A DNA stretch of 30,609 bases from Triparma columacea. Lineage: Eukaryota; Sar; Bolidophyceae; Parmales; Triparmaceae. A program made the position numbers and the translations under genes. Positions 1-8,529 of this stretch are shown in pieces. The stretch's first letter is position 1. Each line of letters opens with the position of its first letter. Below the pieces are notes generated by a model, which was not told the DNA's origin, did not search any database, and was given only the letters and a program-made list of their open reading frames with translations. The DNA lies in NCBI GenBank assembly GCA_030267965.1, contig BRYA01000328.1, positions 3,479 to 34,087 of the forward strand. Direction: 5' to 3'.

Positions 1-152
1 GGAATGTTGCAATAGAGAGTTATGGGCTTGGATCTGTCGTCGTTGCGGAGGTAAAGGAGGATAGCTATGAGCTCGTTTGATACGGAGGTCGTTATGGGTT
101 GGTTGACAAAGAGGACGCGCTCGCGGAAGAAGGCTTGGGAGATTGAGATGAA
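1..152 (-). CDS. ClpP/ClpR-like protease subunit, partial exon
   Basis: The minus strand encodes a segment ending off the left edge that reads AFFRERVLFVNQPITTSV, followed by ELIAILLYLRNDD and PITLYCNIP. This matches the early core of the ClpP family: 'xxRIIFLGxPI' strand, then 'A.LLfLe..d...I.LYINSPG'. ClpP is the caseinolytic serine protease, and ClpR is its inactive plastid paralogue. The active Ser and His lie beyond the window, so I cannot tell which this is. A stop codon lies in this frame near 173, so the exon must begin after it. AG acceptors occur just before 152 and before 158. The upstream exon is not identified with confidence, and the frame upstream is open in a different phase (see 153-450). 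Family call is fairly firm; gene structure is not. Confidence 0.6.
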
Positions 153-450
153 CTGATACTGCCATTGAAATTATGTTGTGGGTGAGGGATAACTGGGGGA
201 AGAACTTTGACCAAGATAGAGAAGTACAGTCACATCCGTGCCCGTGGAGGCAAATAACCCATAGGTCTGAAGTTGGGTGCGTAGTAGTTATCGTCATGCC
301 ATTGACTTCAAAATATCTGCCTCCCAGCGCCCGGTGAAGGTAGGTGAAGGAATTTGTGTTAAGGGATCCAAAGTCGAACACTTCGGGGAACGTCTGATGT
401 AGCTGGGATAGACATTCATCGGGGTGGGAGGCGGAATTTGACCTTGTCAT
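153..450 (-). CDS. Open frame resembling an alpha/beta-hydrolase N-terminus
   Basis: A frame opens at ATG 450-448 and stays open to the window edge. It contains YFEVNGMTI, then LWVICLHGHG, then WSKFFPQLS and HNIISMA. That order and spacing resemble the start of alpha/beta hydrolases: 'EVNG..I', the HG oxyanion-hole turn, 'W..xxP.L', 'xxVIxxDlpG'. The next expected piece (a D.PGHG-type turn) is missing, and around 153-175 the recognisable coding signal jumps by one frame into the ClpP-like exon. It may be a 5' exon of the ClpP gene that looks like a hydrolase by chance, a real hydrolase fragment, or a frameshifted fusion. No upstream neighbour overlaps it. Confidence 0.3.
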
Positions 451-977
451 CGTAATGGGAGGGTAGTAGATATATTTCCATCTCTCCAACTTTTTGGTGC
501 TTGATGATGGGATTCACCAAATTTGAAGTTTTGAAGTTAGGGGATTCCTTTCTTCAACCCTACCAACTCACACTCACTATTGTAATTAATGTCAACAAGA
601 TTGAGTACTTTGAGGGTGTTCGGTGTTGACATAATAAGAGCAGAAATGAAATGTTTTTTTTCAAGGAGAATTGTTAAGAGTGAACACCAACCTCTCGTTG
701 CTTGTCCTTCCTTCCTTTTCTTTTCTCGTTTCATTTCGTTTGTATTTTTGTTGTTTCTTCCGTAACCGCCAAGTGTGTGCAGTTGGTTTTTTTCGTTTCT
801 TTTTATTCATAACATTTTTCGTTTTCTCTCCCTTGTATCTGTGGTGGGTGCTTTTGCGTAATTTTGTTGTGTGCTTGTGTGCGTATGTACCTTTGCATAT
901 GTACGTGTCGGAGGGGGCAGTGCATTCTGATGAAATTCAAACGCTGTGGCAATGGGAAGGGAAGAGCAGGAGGCACC
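451..977. other. Intergenic, T-rich, no supported gene
   Basis: Between the ATG at 450 (-) and the stop of the small secreted-protein gene at 978 (-). The stretch 640-900 is strongly T-rich on the plus strand and has open frames, but their product is low-complexity Phe/Leu/Val. I see no coding signal. It probably holds the promoter of the leftmost gene and the 3' flank of the next. Confidence 0.5.
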
Positions 978-1647
978 TCAGGCCTTCTTCATGTCGGGGG
1001 TTGTCACGGGCTCGGCCCTCTTGACACCGAGGAACGCCATCACATCGACCTCAGCAGGAACGGAACCAGGGTTGAGGAGCTCGTTGGGACAGTCCTGCGG
1101 GGAGATGTGTGCCAGGTGAGAAGAGCGACAGAGAATCGACAGAGAATAATGATTTCAATGTATAATCTTACCTCCTTCAAGCCCTCACCACACTTGTGGC
1201 TCTTCAACCAGTTACCGATGACTGCGAAGGTTCGATAAATTGCGAAATTTGCGTGTTAGGGGTTGACTTCCTCGCCTTGCCTTCATGTGGGAGTTAAAGA
1301 ACACTTCCTGCTTCTCTACTTTCGCTCTACTTTCGCCCGCTCTCACCAAAGTGCGATGCGTATGTCTCAGACATTGCTCCGTCGTATCCCTAAAGTTGGG
1401 GGGGTGAGGGTGAGAAGAGTCTCAAAATAGAAGCAAAAAGAAATGTTCTCGAGTGTCACAAGGATGGAAGTCAACTTACCCACACTTCAGAAACACTTGT
1501 AGGATTGGCGACGTCCTCAAGGAGTTCAGATACGTCATGAAATCGGGTTGTCGAGCTGATAGGGCCAGATTTGGCCGTAAAGGCGGGAATTGAAGAGAAA
1601 GCCTCGGCGGAGGAGAGTAGAGCAACAAGAAACAGAAATTTGGTCAT
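978..1647 (-). CDS. Small signal-peptide protein, four exons, function unknown
   Basis: Exons, read on the minus strand: 1647-1480, 1389-1347, 1221-1172 and 1094-978. All junctions are GT-AG and the phases close, giving about 125 residues. The N-terminus MTKFLFLVALLSSAEAFSS is a clear signal peptide whose predicted cleavage (AEA/F) leaves a Phe. That is the hallmark of stramenopile plastid preproteins, so the protein is likely plastid-targeted or secreted. The mature part has a conserved-looking stretch YDGAMSETYASHF, a CGEGLKEDCPNELLNPG segment with two Cys, and a short tail ending TTPDMKKA. No family is recognised. Exons 2 and 3 are only 43 and 50 nt, which is why no single long frame shows it. 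The model is well supported; the function is unknown. Confidence 0.72.
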
Positions 1648-1932
1648 ATGGCTGCGAGTTTGCGGGTATTAGGGAGTTTGGTATGAGTATGAGTACAAAA
1701 TGCAGTGAATGGCAATCAATCTAGAGGAAATCTAAGGTCATCTTACTCTTAAATGGGTTTTTTAGAAATTTTTGGAGACCAGGTTTTCAGCTGCAACACT
1801 TGCAGTTGACATTTCGGAGTTGCTGAGAAAGTTTAAAGTCGAGTTTTTCATTCCTCCATCAACCTCAATATTCCGTCCTATCCCTTCTCTCCGTCTCTTC
1901 CCCTCCCCTTATTTCTAAATTCCCCGTAGTTA
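1648..1932. other. Intergenic between two minus-strand genes
   Basis: This is the upstream flank of the small secreted-protein gene and the 3' flank of the Mpo1-like gene. It is AT-rich near 1740-1830. I see no reading frame or repeat worth reporting. The promoter for the gene ending at 978 must lie here. Confidence 0.4.
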
Positions 1933-2586
1933 TCAAAAATCTTTCATCCCCCTTCCCTCCACTCCTCTCTCCATTGTTTCCCTCCTCCCCTTCGCTTCTT
2001 TCAAAACCTCAATTCTATCAACCCCCATACCCCATCCCCACTCCTCCCCCCCATAATCCCCTCTAACCCACCCCGCCCCAAACTCAAGTAAAGGAGCAGC
2101 TAGTAATCCATGTCTAACGTCAGCTGCGGATAAATTAGGGGAGTATTGAGCGTGCCCCATTACCTGAAGTATTAGTGCTGAAAGAGTTATCATGAACCCA
2201 ATGGTGTAAGTGAGGACGTCGGAAATACCGAAGGTGGATGTTAGGAAGGAGTGGAAATAGAGTGAGGATATTGTGAGTGGGAGGAGGATTGTTAAGGAGA
2301 ATATTACACCGACTATCCTCATTGATGAGATGTTGAAGATCGTCAGGAAGGAGACGAGGGATATAAGTGCAGGTAGACTTGGGGTTGCTGTAACTATCAA
2401 ACCAAAGAGGTAGATTGGTAAAAAGATACGGTGGTTAAGGATTATGCCACGGGAGGAATGGTAGGTTATATGGTAGACGAGTGCGGAGTGAGGGTGGAAG
2501 GGGTGGAAGGGGGGAGGGACGGTGTAGGGAACGGTTAAGAGGGGGGAGGGGGACATGGGGGAAAGATAATACAAAATCGGAGACAC
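1933..2586 (-). CDS. Mpo1/DUF962 (YGL010w-like) membrane protein
   Basis: A single 217-residue frame. Two blocks match the DUF962/Mpo1 family. The N-terminal block is 'YHSSRGIILNHRIFLPIYLFG' (about residues 42-62), corresponding to the family's 'YH..xxN..xHxxxxP.xxxg'. The C-terminal block is QVMGHAQYSPNLSAADV followed by GLLAAPLLEF, corresponding to 'Q.xGH..fE...PaL......l..aPlf...E'. Four to five hydrophobic segments lie between. Yeast Mpo1 is an ER dioxygenase that alpha-oxidises 2-hydroxy fatty acids using Fe(II) held by conserved His. Several candidate His (in YH, NH, GH) are present. The first 30 residues are Pro/Ser/Leu-rich and the start may be further in. The tail after residue 175 is Gly-rich and probably unstructured. 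The family call rests on motif order, not on a search. Confidence 0.6.
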   Translation of the reverse strand: MSPILYYLSPMSPSPLLTVPYTVPPPFHPFHPHSALVYHITYHSSRGIILNHRIFLPIYLFGLIVTATPSLPALISLVSFLTIFNISSMRIVGVIFSLTILLPLTISSLYFHSFLTSTFGISDVLTYTIGFMITLSALILQVMGHAQYSPNLSAADVRHGLLAAPLLEFGAGWVRGDYGGEEWGWGMGVDRIEVLKEAKGRRETMERGVEGRGMKDF

Positions 2587-2829
2587 CCGAAGTATTTACC
2601 CCTACCCGGGGACTATCGCAGCAATTTTGTATACACGCGACCCGAGAAGTCGAATGAATCCAAATAAATCTGTTTTCGTAGGAGATAGTAGCGTAAACCC
2701 TGATATGGAAATTAGGTTCAAAGATGTTGTGTTAAACTTGAAGCTTTGCCCCCGGCCCTAAAAAGTAATAAAAGCCTAATGTTTCCTCTCTCTTACACAT
2801 ACGTTATCTTCACCCCCGTCCCCCTTCCC

Positions 2830-4753
2830 TTAAACAACTTCGTCCATAATATCCTCCCTCAGTTCGATCAACCCCTCCCTCAATTTCCCCTTCTCTTCCA
2901 TCCCCACATCTTCTTTCAACCCGTACTTCCCCTCTCCCTTAACGGATGATAGCATAGTCTTGATCTGAGAATACCTACCACCTTTACCATCCTTCTCAAG
3001 TCTCATACCTTGTTCCGCAGGAGGAGTCGTCGTCGCAGTAGGTTCCTCCCTAATACCAACCCCCTGTTGTGCATTCTTAAAAGCGACATCGCATGAATCA
3101 GCAGCCATTCTCAAAGCATCCCTAACGCTCCCAAGCATCAACCCCCTTTCACTCGCTTCACTACAACCACGGTAAGCTTCGATCGCCGCAGTCGCACATG
3201 ATAATGATACGGATACTGCGGGGGGGATTGAGGATGATGGGATTGAGGGGGGAGGGGGGGGGGGAGAAACTACCATCGGTTGGGGTGGTGGGGGGGGGGG
3301 AGGGATCGAAGTCGGTGGTGGTGGTGGTGGGATCGTAGCTACCGGTGATGGTGGTGGTGGTGGTGTCGTGGTTGATAGTGTCTCCTTAAGATCCGTTAAT
3401 ACCTCAACCAGCTGTGTCTTCTCCCCCCCCTTAACAATCCCGGACCCAAAACCAGGTCCACCGCGGTGTTTTATTAATAGACCTTGTGCTAGACGTACTT
3501 TTTCACGAAGTACAGACGTTGAGGGGTTTGTGGGGGTTGAGGGTGGTGGGGGGGGAGGTGGGGGGGGAGGAATCGATGATGTTACTGTCGAAGCAGGTGG
3601 TGGAGGTGCAGGAGTAGAGGGAGGTGGGGGAGGTGGTGGTATCGATGCTCCGACGGTAGGAACAGGTGGTGCAGGAGTAGCGGGAGGTGGGGGGGGAGGA
3701 GGAGGTGGTGATGACGTTACCACATCCGTTGTCGTCGCTTTCGTCCCTCTCCCTGCTTCCATTTTCTCCCTCAACTGTTGTTGGTAGCTCTTGCCGGCCT
3801 CGGCCTTCTTGTAGGACCCCTCCTTCATATCGTTCAACTCCTGCAACTCACGGATCTCCTTGTAGAGAGCGTCCGCGTCACCCTCACCCTCGACTGCTGC
3901 GGTGCGTGCGCGGTCGCGGGAAAAGGGATTGGACTCATCCATTTCCTTTGGAAAGGTTAAGGGGAGGGATGGGGGAGGTTAGTCATGGGTTTCTTGGGAT
4001 GTTTCATCTCTCTGCTAAAAAACGTCGAACTATCCTCTCTCACCTTCAGAACCTTAACCTCGTCATGTTCGAATACGGTGTTAAATTTATCCATATCCCC
4101 CTCCCAAAGCGCCTTCTTCCTAACCGCAGTGTCTGCTTTTAGCTGCTCAAGGTATAGGTCGGAGGTGGAGTTTATAGAGTTCATCTTATCGCCTAGTTTC
4201 GTGTTCTTTATACCGGCAAGGGAGGTTGGACGATCTTGGTTGTATTGACGGTCGGATGCGGCTGCCATCATGTTGGCAAAACGACCACTACTACCACCAC
4301 CACTGGGAGGTGCGTTTGGTTGGCTTGGGGAACTTGGGGAATCTTGGTTGGAGGTTGTGCCACGGTCTGAACCGTCGCCGTTCAAGTTGTCGAGGAAGGA
4401 GTCGTTTTCCCTGTGGATGGGGGGGGGAGGTTATTGTGTGTGAGTATGTCGGTAAGTGTGTGTGTATGGGTAATCCTTTCTTGTGTGTAAATAGGTTATA
4501 ATGGTTCTAGTTCTGTTTGAATGTGTATATTATTGTATTGATGTCGTATAAATGCTGTAACTAAACCCAAATAGCAAACTTACCATCCTTTATCAATACT
4601 TTTTCCAAATTGTCTCCCCACATCATCGCCATCAAAATCAAAATTACGCCCATTTAGTGATATTAAAGAGGGTCTGTTGAAGGAGAGAGGCTTAACTATT
4701 CCAAATGATAAGGCTGGAGTGAATAAGATCGACGCAGCTAGTACAAATTTCAT
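2830..4753 (-). CDS. Proline-rich protein with N-terminal targeting signal, three exons
   Basis: Exons on the minus strand: 4753-4584, 4410-4044 and 3945-2830. Junctions are GT-AG and the phases close to about 550 residues. Exon 1 begins MKFVLAASILFTPALSFGI, a signal peptide with a Phe at the expected cleavage point, so ER entry and possibly plastid targeting are predicted. An in-frame upstream ATG exists, but it would bury this signal. Exon 2 is hydrophilic, with a Ser/Pro/Gly-rich patch and a charged helix. Exon 3 starts MDESNPFSRDRART, then a probable coiled coil (DALYKEIRELQELNDM), then several runs of 8-11 Pro separated by short linkers, and a helical C-terminus ending LRELI-like acidic/basic repeats. 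The Pro tracts resemble FH1 or WASP-type profilin-binding regions, but no FH2 or WH2 domain is seen. Function unknown. Confidence 0.65.
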
Positions 4754-5054
4754 TTTCAATTTGGAGGAGATTTTTGAGGGGAAGGCAATATTGGGAACCA
4801 TTTTGGAATCCATTTTTGAACGATACGCTTCGTTAAATACTAAGAAATTGGCATAGCTACACATATACATACCATAATCAACCACCTACTACATTTATAG
4901 TGTCATAACTACCGTCAAAAAAGAAATAACTCCTCCAGCAACAACTTCCCCGACACCTCATTGTTTTTTGGAGTATTCTGAAGAGTGATTTCGGATTGCT
5001 TTGGGGATTGCTTTGGGGATTGCTTTTTGGAGACGTACAATCACACACACAAAC
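4754..5054. promoter_or_regulatory. Divergent intergenic region between proline-rich gene and IMPase gene
   Basis: About 300 bp separates two divergently transcribed genes, both starting with signal peptides, so the region probably holds both promoters. It includes a three-unit 12-bp repeat at 4993-5028. I see no further clear motif. Confidence 0.4.
4993..5028. repeat. 12-bp tandem repeat, three units
   Basis: The unit GGATTGCTTTGG occurs at 4993-5004 and 5005-5016, and a variant ending in TTT occurs at 5017-5028. It lies directly upstream of the likely start codon of the phosphatase gene, so it is in its promoter or 5' UTR. Confidence 0.85.
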
Positions 5055-6053
5055 ATGATATCACATATATCCCATCTCATTCTACTCATTATCTACCTCC
5101 CCTCAATAACCCAATCCTTCCTCCCATCTACTCTTCAACACAACCACATCCACAACGCTATCCACAACGCTATCCACATCCGCCCTACCCTTCATGCCGT
5201 ACCTTCCCCCTCCACTGATGATCCCTCCCCCATCGATCCCTCAACACTCCAAGAATATCTACGAGTAGCAGAAGAAGCCTCAAATCTAGCATGTCCGATA
5301 ATAAAAGAAAACTTTGGCACAGCCAAAATATCCTCCACAAAAGCCACTCCCTCAGACTTAGTAACCCAAATCGACCTCTCAGCCCAGTCAATAATAACCT
5401 CCCACATCCTTTCAAACTACCCTTCCCACATAATATTCGGTGAAGAGTCCCCCACCTCTTCCCCTTCCACTTTCAAATCCCTCTGTCACTCAAACCCCAC
5501 AACCCCAATATGGGTTATAGATCCAATAGACGGTACAACAAACTTCATATCAGGGATCCCCCTATTCGCCGTTTCCATAGGTGTTGTTATAAACAACACC
5601 GTAGTCGTAGGTGTTATAAACAACCCAATAACATCCTCCATAACTACAGCGTATAAAAACGGGGGATGTTATCATAACAATATCCCCCTCCCCCCCCCGC
5701 CTTCTAAAAACTTATCTGAGATGGTAGTAAACGTAGGTAACCCAATAACCGACGAGGGGAATCTACGAAAATCATCTAACTTACTAACGGAATTAACTAC
5801 GAATGTTAGAGGTGTTAGGGTTATTGGGTCGGCTTCTATAGCCATGTCTTATGTATGTCGTGGGGTATTGGGAGGGTATATATCTTGGGGTTTACACCCA
5901 TACGATATCGCAGCTGGGGTTATATGTATACAAGAATGTGGGGGAGAGATTTGGACACATGAGGGGGGAAAGGGGGGAGTGGGGGATAGGGATATCGTGG
6001 TTGAAAGGGGAGGGGTACTGGTGGAATTCGTTAAGGAATGGAAGGGGAAATGA
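5055..6053 (+). CDS. Inositol monophosphatase family protein
   Basis: A single frame of about 332 residues from ATG 5055; an in-frame ATG at 5001 is also open. The IMPase superfamily motifs appear in order: DLVTQID, FGEES (metal-binding Glu), WVIDPIDGTTNF (the DPxDGT metal site), and GSASIAMSYVCRG followed by HPYDIAAG, which corresponds to the family's WDxAAG with Pro-Tyr in place of Trp. These enzymes remove phosphate from inositol monophosphate, or in relatives from histidinol phosphate, galactose phosphate or PAP, using Mg2+. The N-terminus from 5055 (MISHISHLILLIIYLPSITQSF) is a signal peptide with a Phe at the likely cleavage site, so plastid targeting is plausible. In plastids, IMPase-like proteins act in inositol or histidine synthesis. 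The exact substrate cannot be told from sequence. A Pro run interrupts a loop near residue 215. Confidence 0.85.
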   Translation: MISHISHLILLIIYLPSITQSFLPSTLQHNHIHNAIHNAIHIRPTLHAVPSPSTDDPSPIDPSTLQEYLRVAEEASNLACPIIKENFGTAKISSTKATPSDLVTQIDLSAQSIITSHILSNYPSHIIFGEESPTSSPSTFKSLCHSNPTTPIWVIDPIDGTTNFISGIPLFAVSIGVVINNTVVVGVINNPITSSITTAYKNGGCYHNNIPLPPPPSKNLSEMVVNVGNPITDEGNLRKSSNLLTELTTNVRGVRVIGSASIAMSYVCRGVLGGYISWGLHPYDIAAGVICIQECGGEIWTHEGGKGGVGDRDIVVERGGVLVEFVKEWKGK

Positions 6054-6132
6054 AAGTAGGGAAGGGATTTTTAATTTAGCGTCGTGATTGTTAGTGCATA
6101 TTGGAACAGTGTGTTCGTAAACTACTTTTGTA

Positions 6133-6415
6133 TTATGTCCTGAAACCACAGTCTCCACAATCATGCCAAACTACGTCTATACCGTGTACTCCCATGCGAT
6201 TCATCTTGATTGTGCTCTTCTGTTTTTCCCTGTAGCTACAACCTGGTTCACCACACTCGTGCCAAACAACGTCTATACCGTGTACATGACTGCGATGCGT
6301 CTTTAGATTGCAAATCTAATTTGTCCGATAGCTACATCCACGTTGGTCACAACCAAATTTCTTCCCCCCATTCCCATCTGTGACTTGGTCACCAGAGTTT
6401 TCGTCTTCTTCGTTA
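6133..6415 (-). pseudogene. Decayed C2H2 zinc-finger array
   Basis: The minus-strand frame reads KKFGCDQRGCSYRTN, then an in-frame TAG, then ICNLKTHRSHVHGIDVVWHEC, GEPGCSYREKQKST, and again VHGIDVVWHDCGDCGFRT before a stop at 6133. This is the repeating C-x4-C...H-x3-H finger with the linker HGIDVVWH. The two linker copies are near-identical in DNA at about 6164 and 6258. The first finger is broken by a stop, and the second has lost its second His (it reads KMNRMGVH). It lies one frame away from, and directly behind, the stop of the zinc-finger gene at 6420, so it may be the lost C-terminal part of that gene. Confidence 0.6.
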
Positions 6416-6419
6416 TGGG

Positions 6420-7787
6420 TTATGGGTTGCCCAATGGTGTCCATCCTTGCTTTACGCAACTTGTACAATAATAACCTTCATCGTCCTCGCAAACATGCCT
6501 GCATTCCCAACAATAACCAAGCCCCTCACCCTCGCAACCCCCGCCCTGGCAAAAGAAACCAAGGTCGTCACCTTCCATCATCAGACAGTCGAAGCAGAGA
6601 GTTACACCACAAGGGCATCTGATACCACCTGAGTCTCCATCTCCGCAGCACATTTTGGCGTCGACCATGCAGCAGATATCCCTAAATCTAGGGTTGTGCT
6701 TGCGATTGGACGAACGGGCGAGGTCGCAGATTTCCCTCTTCTTCTTCATGAGATCCTCATCGGGAGACTCATCGTCGGAAGTTTCAGTAGAGTCTTCCTT
6801 GGAAACTTCCTTAGATTCTTGTTCGTCCTGCTTCAGAATTTCCAAAGCTTCCTCTCTCTCCTTTCTTTCAAATCTAACGAACCCACGTCGAATACATTTA
6901 TCGTCCAACCCTTGACGAGCGCCTGACTTGTATTTCTTGTGTCCCTTTGCCGTGTGGCTTTCGAGGTGTACCTTGAGATCGGCCTGAGATTCGAAACGTC
7001 TAGGCTTTTCGTTTTCAATACAAGCGGGGCAAAACAGTGCCTCGAATGCCACACCGTGATTCTTTCCAGGGTACAGGCGGCAGTACTTCATGAACCAGGG
7101 TTCCGAAGGCAAAGCCAAAGCGGGAGTTAAGGCTGGAATATCGGACACCAAGACTTTCTTGTCTTTACTGGGAACGGAGGCATCGGGCCGAGGACGTTTT
7201 TTATGCTGGTTTCCCTGCAGGTGGGGCGACATCGTCACCCTTTTAAGTTTAACATTTGCCTGATGACCCTTATCATCCCATTGTTTGGGCTGTTGATTTA
7301 GCTGCTGGCCCTGCGTATCGCCTTCCTTGTAATTGTCGTCTGCCTGCCTTCTTTTTCTGTCGTTGCTGTTTGATGCTATAGCCTCCTCTGGGTCACCACC
7401 GCCCCCGTCATTGCCCATTTCCGTTTCCCGTTTCACGTCCGTCTTTCTTCTGTCATGTAGGAAAGCAGACCCTCCCATACTCTCAGCATCCAAATCCCCG
7501 CCTTCGATTTTACAGCTAATGCCTTGATTATCATCAAAGTACCCGTTAGGGAGCTCAATCTTTACCCTATTTGCGCCCCGCTCGGATTTGACGACAGGGC
7601 AAAACTCGGCAGACTCTCCCATACTCTCAGCATCCAAATCCCCGCCTTCGATTTTACAGCTAATGCCTTGATTATCATCAAAGTACCCGTTAGGGAGCTC
7701 AATCTTTACCCTATTTGCGCCCCGCTCGGATTTGACGACAGGGCAAAACTCGGACCCATGACCTTCCACCTTAACCAACTTTGACAT
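6420..7787 (-). CDS. Zinc-finger protein with internal 48-residue duplication
   Basis: A single 455-residue frame starting MSKLVKVEGHG. Residues 10-105 hold two near-perfect copies of a 48-residue unit containing EFCPVVKSERGANRVKIEL. The middle is charged and likely disordered, with basic patches (DRKRRQ, HKKRPRP) that could be nuclear localisation signals. Around residues 235-290 a C2H2-type finger is seen: LFCPAC...FESQADLKVHLESHTAKGH. The C-terminal 100 residues are Cys-rich: CCMVDAKMCCGDGDSG, RCPCGVTLCFDCLM, FFCQGGGCEG and YCWECRHVCEDDEGYYCTSC. That pattern suggests a RING/PHD-like or CDCA7-like cross-brace zinc domain; the class is not settled. A role in chromatin or transcription is likely. 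The gene ends one frame off a decayed C2H2 array, so it may be truncated relative to its ancestor. Confidence 0.7.
   Translation of the reverse strand: MSKLVKVEGHGSEFCPVVKSERGANRVKIELPNGYFDDNQGISCKIEGGDLDAESMGESAEFCPVVKSERGANRVKIELPNGYFDDNQGISCKIEGGDLDAESMGGSAFLHDRRKTDVKRETEMGNDGGGGDPEEAIASNSNDRKRRQADDNYKEGDTQGQQLNQQPKQWDDKGHQANVKLKRVTMSPHLQGNQHKKRPRPDASVPSKDKKVLVSDIPALTPALALPSEPWFMKYCRLYPGKNHGVAFEALFCPACIENEKPRRFESQADLKVHLESHTAKGHKKYKSGARQGLDDKCIRRGFVRFERKEREEALEILKQDEQESKEVSKEDSTETSDDESPDEDLMKKKREICDLARSSNRKHNPRFRDICCMVDAKMCCGDGDSGGIRCPCGVTLCFDCLMMEGDDLGFFCQGGGCEGEGLGYCWECRHVCEDDEGYYCTSCVKQGWTPLGNP
7465..7752. repeat. 144-bp tandem duplication inside a coding exon
   Basis: The sequence from about 7465 to 7608 repeats at 7609-7752 with period 144 bp and almost no differences; one C/T change is seen near the start. 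144 is a multiple of three, so the reading frame of the zinc-finger gene is kept and 48 residues are doubled. The near-identity at silent sites points to a recent event. Confidence 0.9.
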
Positions 7788-7808
7788 TGATGAAAGAACA
7801 AATAATTT

Positions 7809-8313
7809 ATGATACCTTTCCAGTCCAGCTGACCATCACCTAAGCATTTCTGTGATTTTCTAAAAATTTGTAGTGCTTGGTTTTAGGATAATATGACATA
7901 AAAGTTATCCACGATGCGCTTAGTTTCCCCCAAGAACCCAAGGAACGTATTAAATTTTTTACGGGTCGTCATTTTCTTTATTTTTTGGGGGCCATGGGAG
8001 TGATCAATATCAACAAACTTTAAAGAGATACGTAAAATTACAGCGTCCAATCTATTTCATATTAAAACTATGCCTACCGCATCTACTTTTATGTTATACG
8101 TGCCCTCATTACCCTTCGCTTAACCAATTTTTACCCATCTCACATCGACAAAAATTATCAGAATAACCATTTCTTTCGGTAAAATTCAAGTCGGAGGCAT
8201 TGAATATACTACGTATATTAATCCCGTATTTATTTTCATTCGACTTCATAAATAAGCTTCCGAAAATCACAAATAAGCTTAGGTGATGGTCAGCTGGACT
8301 GGAAAGGTACCAT
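7809..8313. mobile_element. AT-rich element with 52-bp inverted repeats (MITE-like)
   Basis: Left arm 7809-7860 and right arm 8262-8313 are inverted copies. The core CTTTCCAGTCCAGCTGACCA appears at the left and its reverse complement at the right, with only a few mismatches over 52 bp. The 400-bp interior is AT-rich and has no convincing coding frame; the 118-residue frame on the minus strand covers the right arm and resembles nothing. No target-site duplication is evident in the flanks. It may be a non-autonomous DNA transposon, or a fold-back sequence giving a long hairpin RNA. It lies between two minus-strand genes, in the upstream region of the zinc-finger gene. Confidence 0.6.
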
Positions 8314-8529
8314 CCCGACTCCGAACCAAGAGAATTATGATAATTATCAAAGACAATCAATTTAAAGTGTTTTTTTTCGTCCCCACAACTATAATTCGTT
8401 AATCCCTCCCCTTTCCCCCCCCACCGGACACCCACAGAGTTGCACAGCCTGATCCCCTTCCCCATCCCTTTCCCCTTTCTCTTTTTTTAGTTTAGTTAAA
8501 AAATGTAGCATCATATTCGTTCCATCTCC

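Noticed and set aside
671..1238. Two overlapping plus-strand frames of 117 and 124 residues
   Set aside because: They lie over T-rich sequence and antisense to the well-spliced small secreted-protein gene; the product is low complexity.
3368..4142. Gly-rich and Ser-rich plus-strand frames
   Set aside because: They are antisense shadows of the proline-rich exon, where CCN codons read as GGN on the other strand.
8109..8465. 118-residue minus-strand frame
   Set aside because: It overlaps the inverted-repeat arm, has no family resemblance and poor codon structure.
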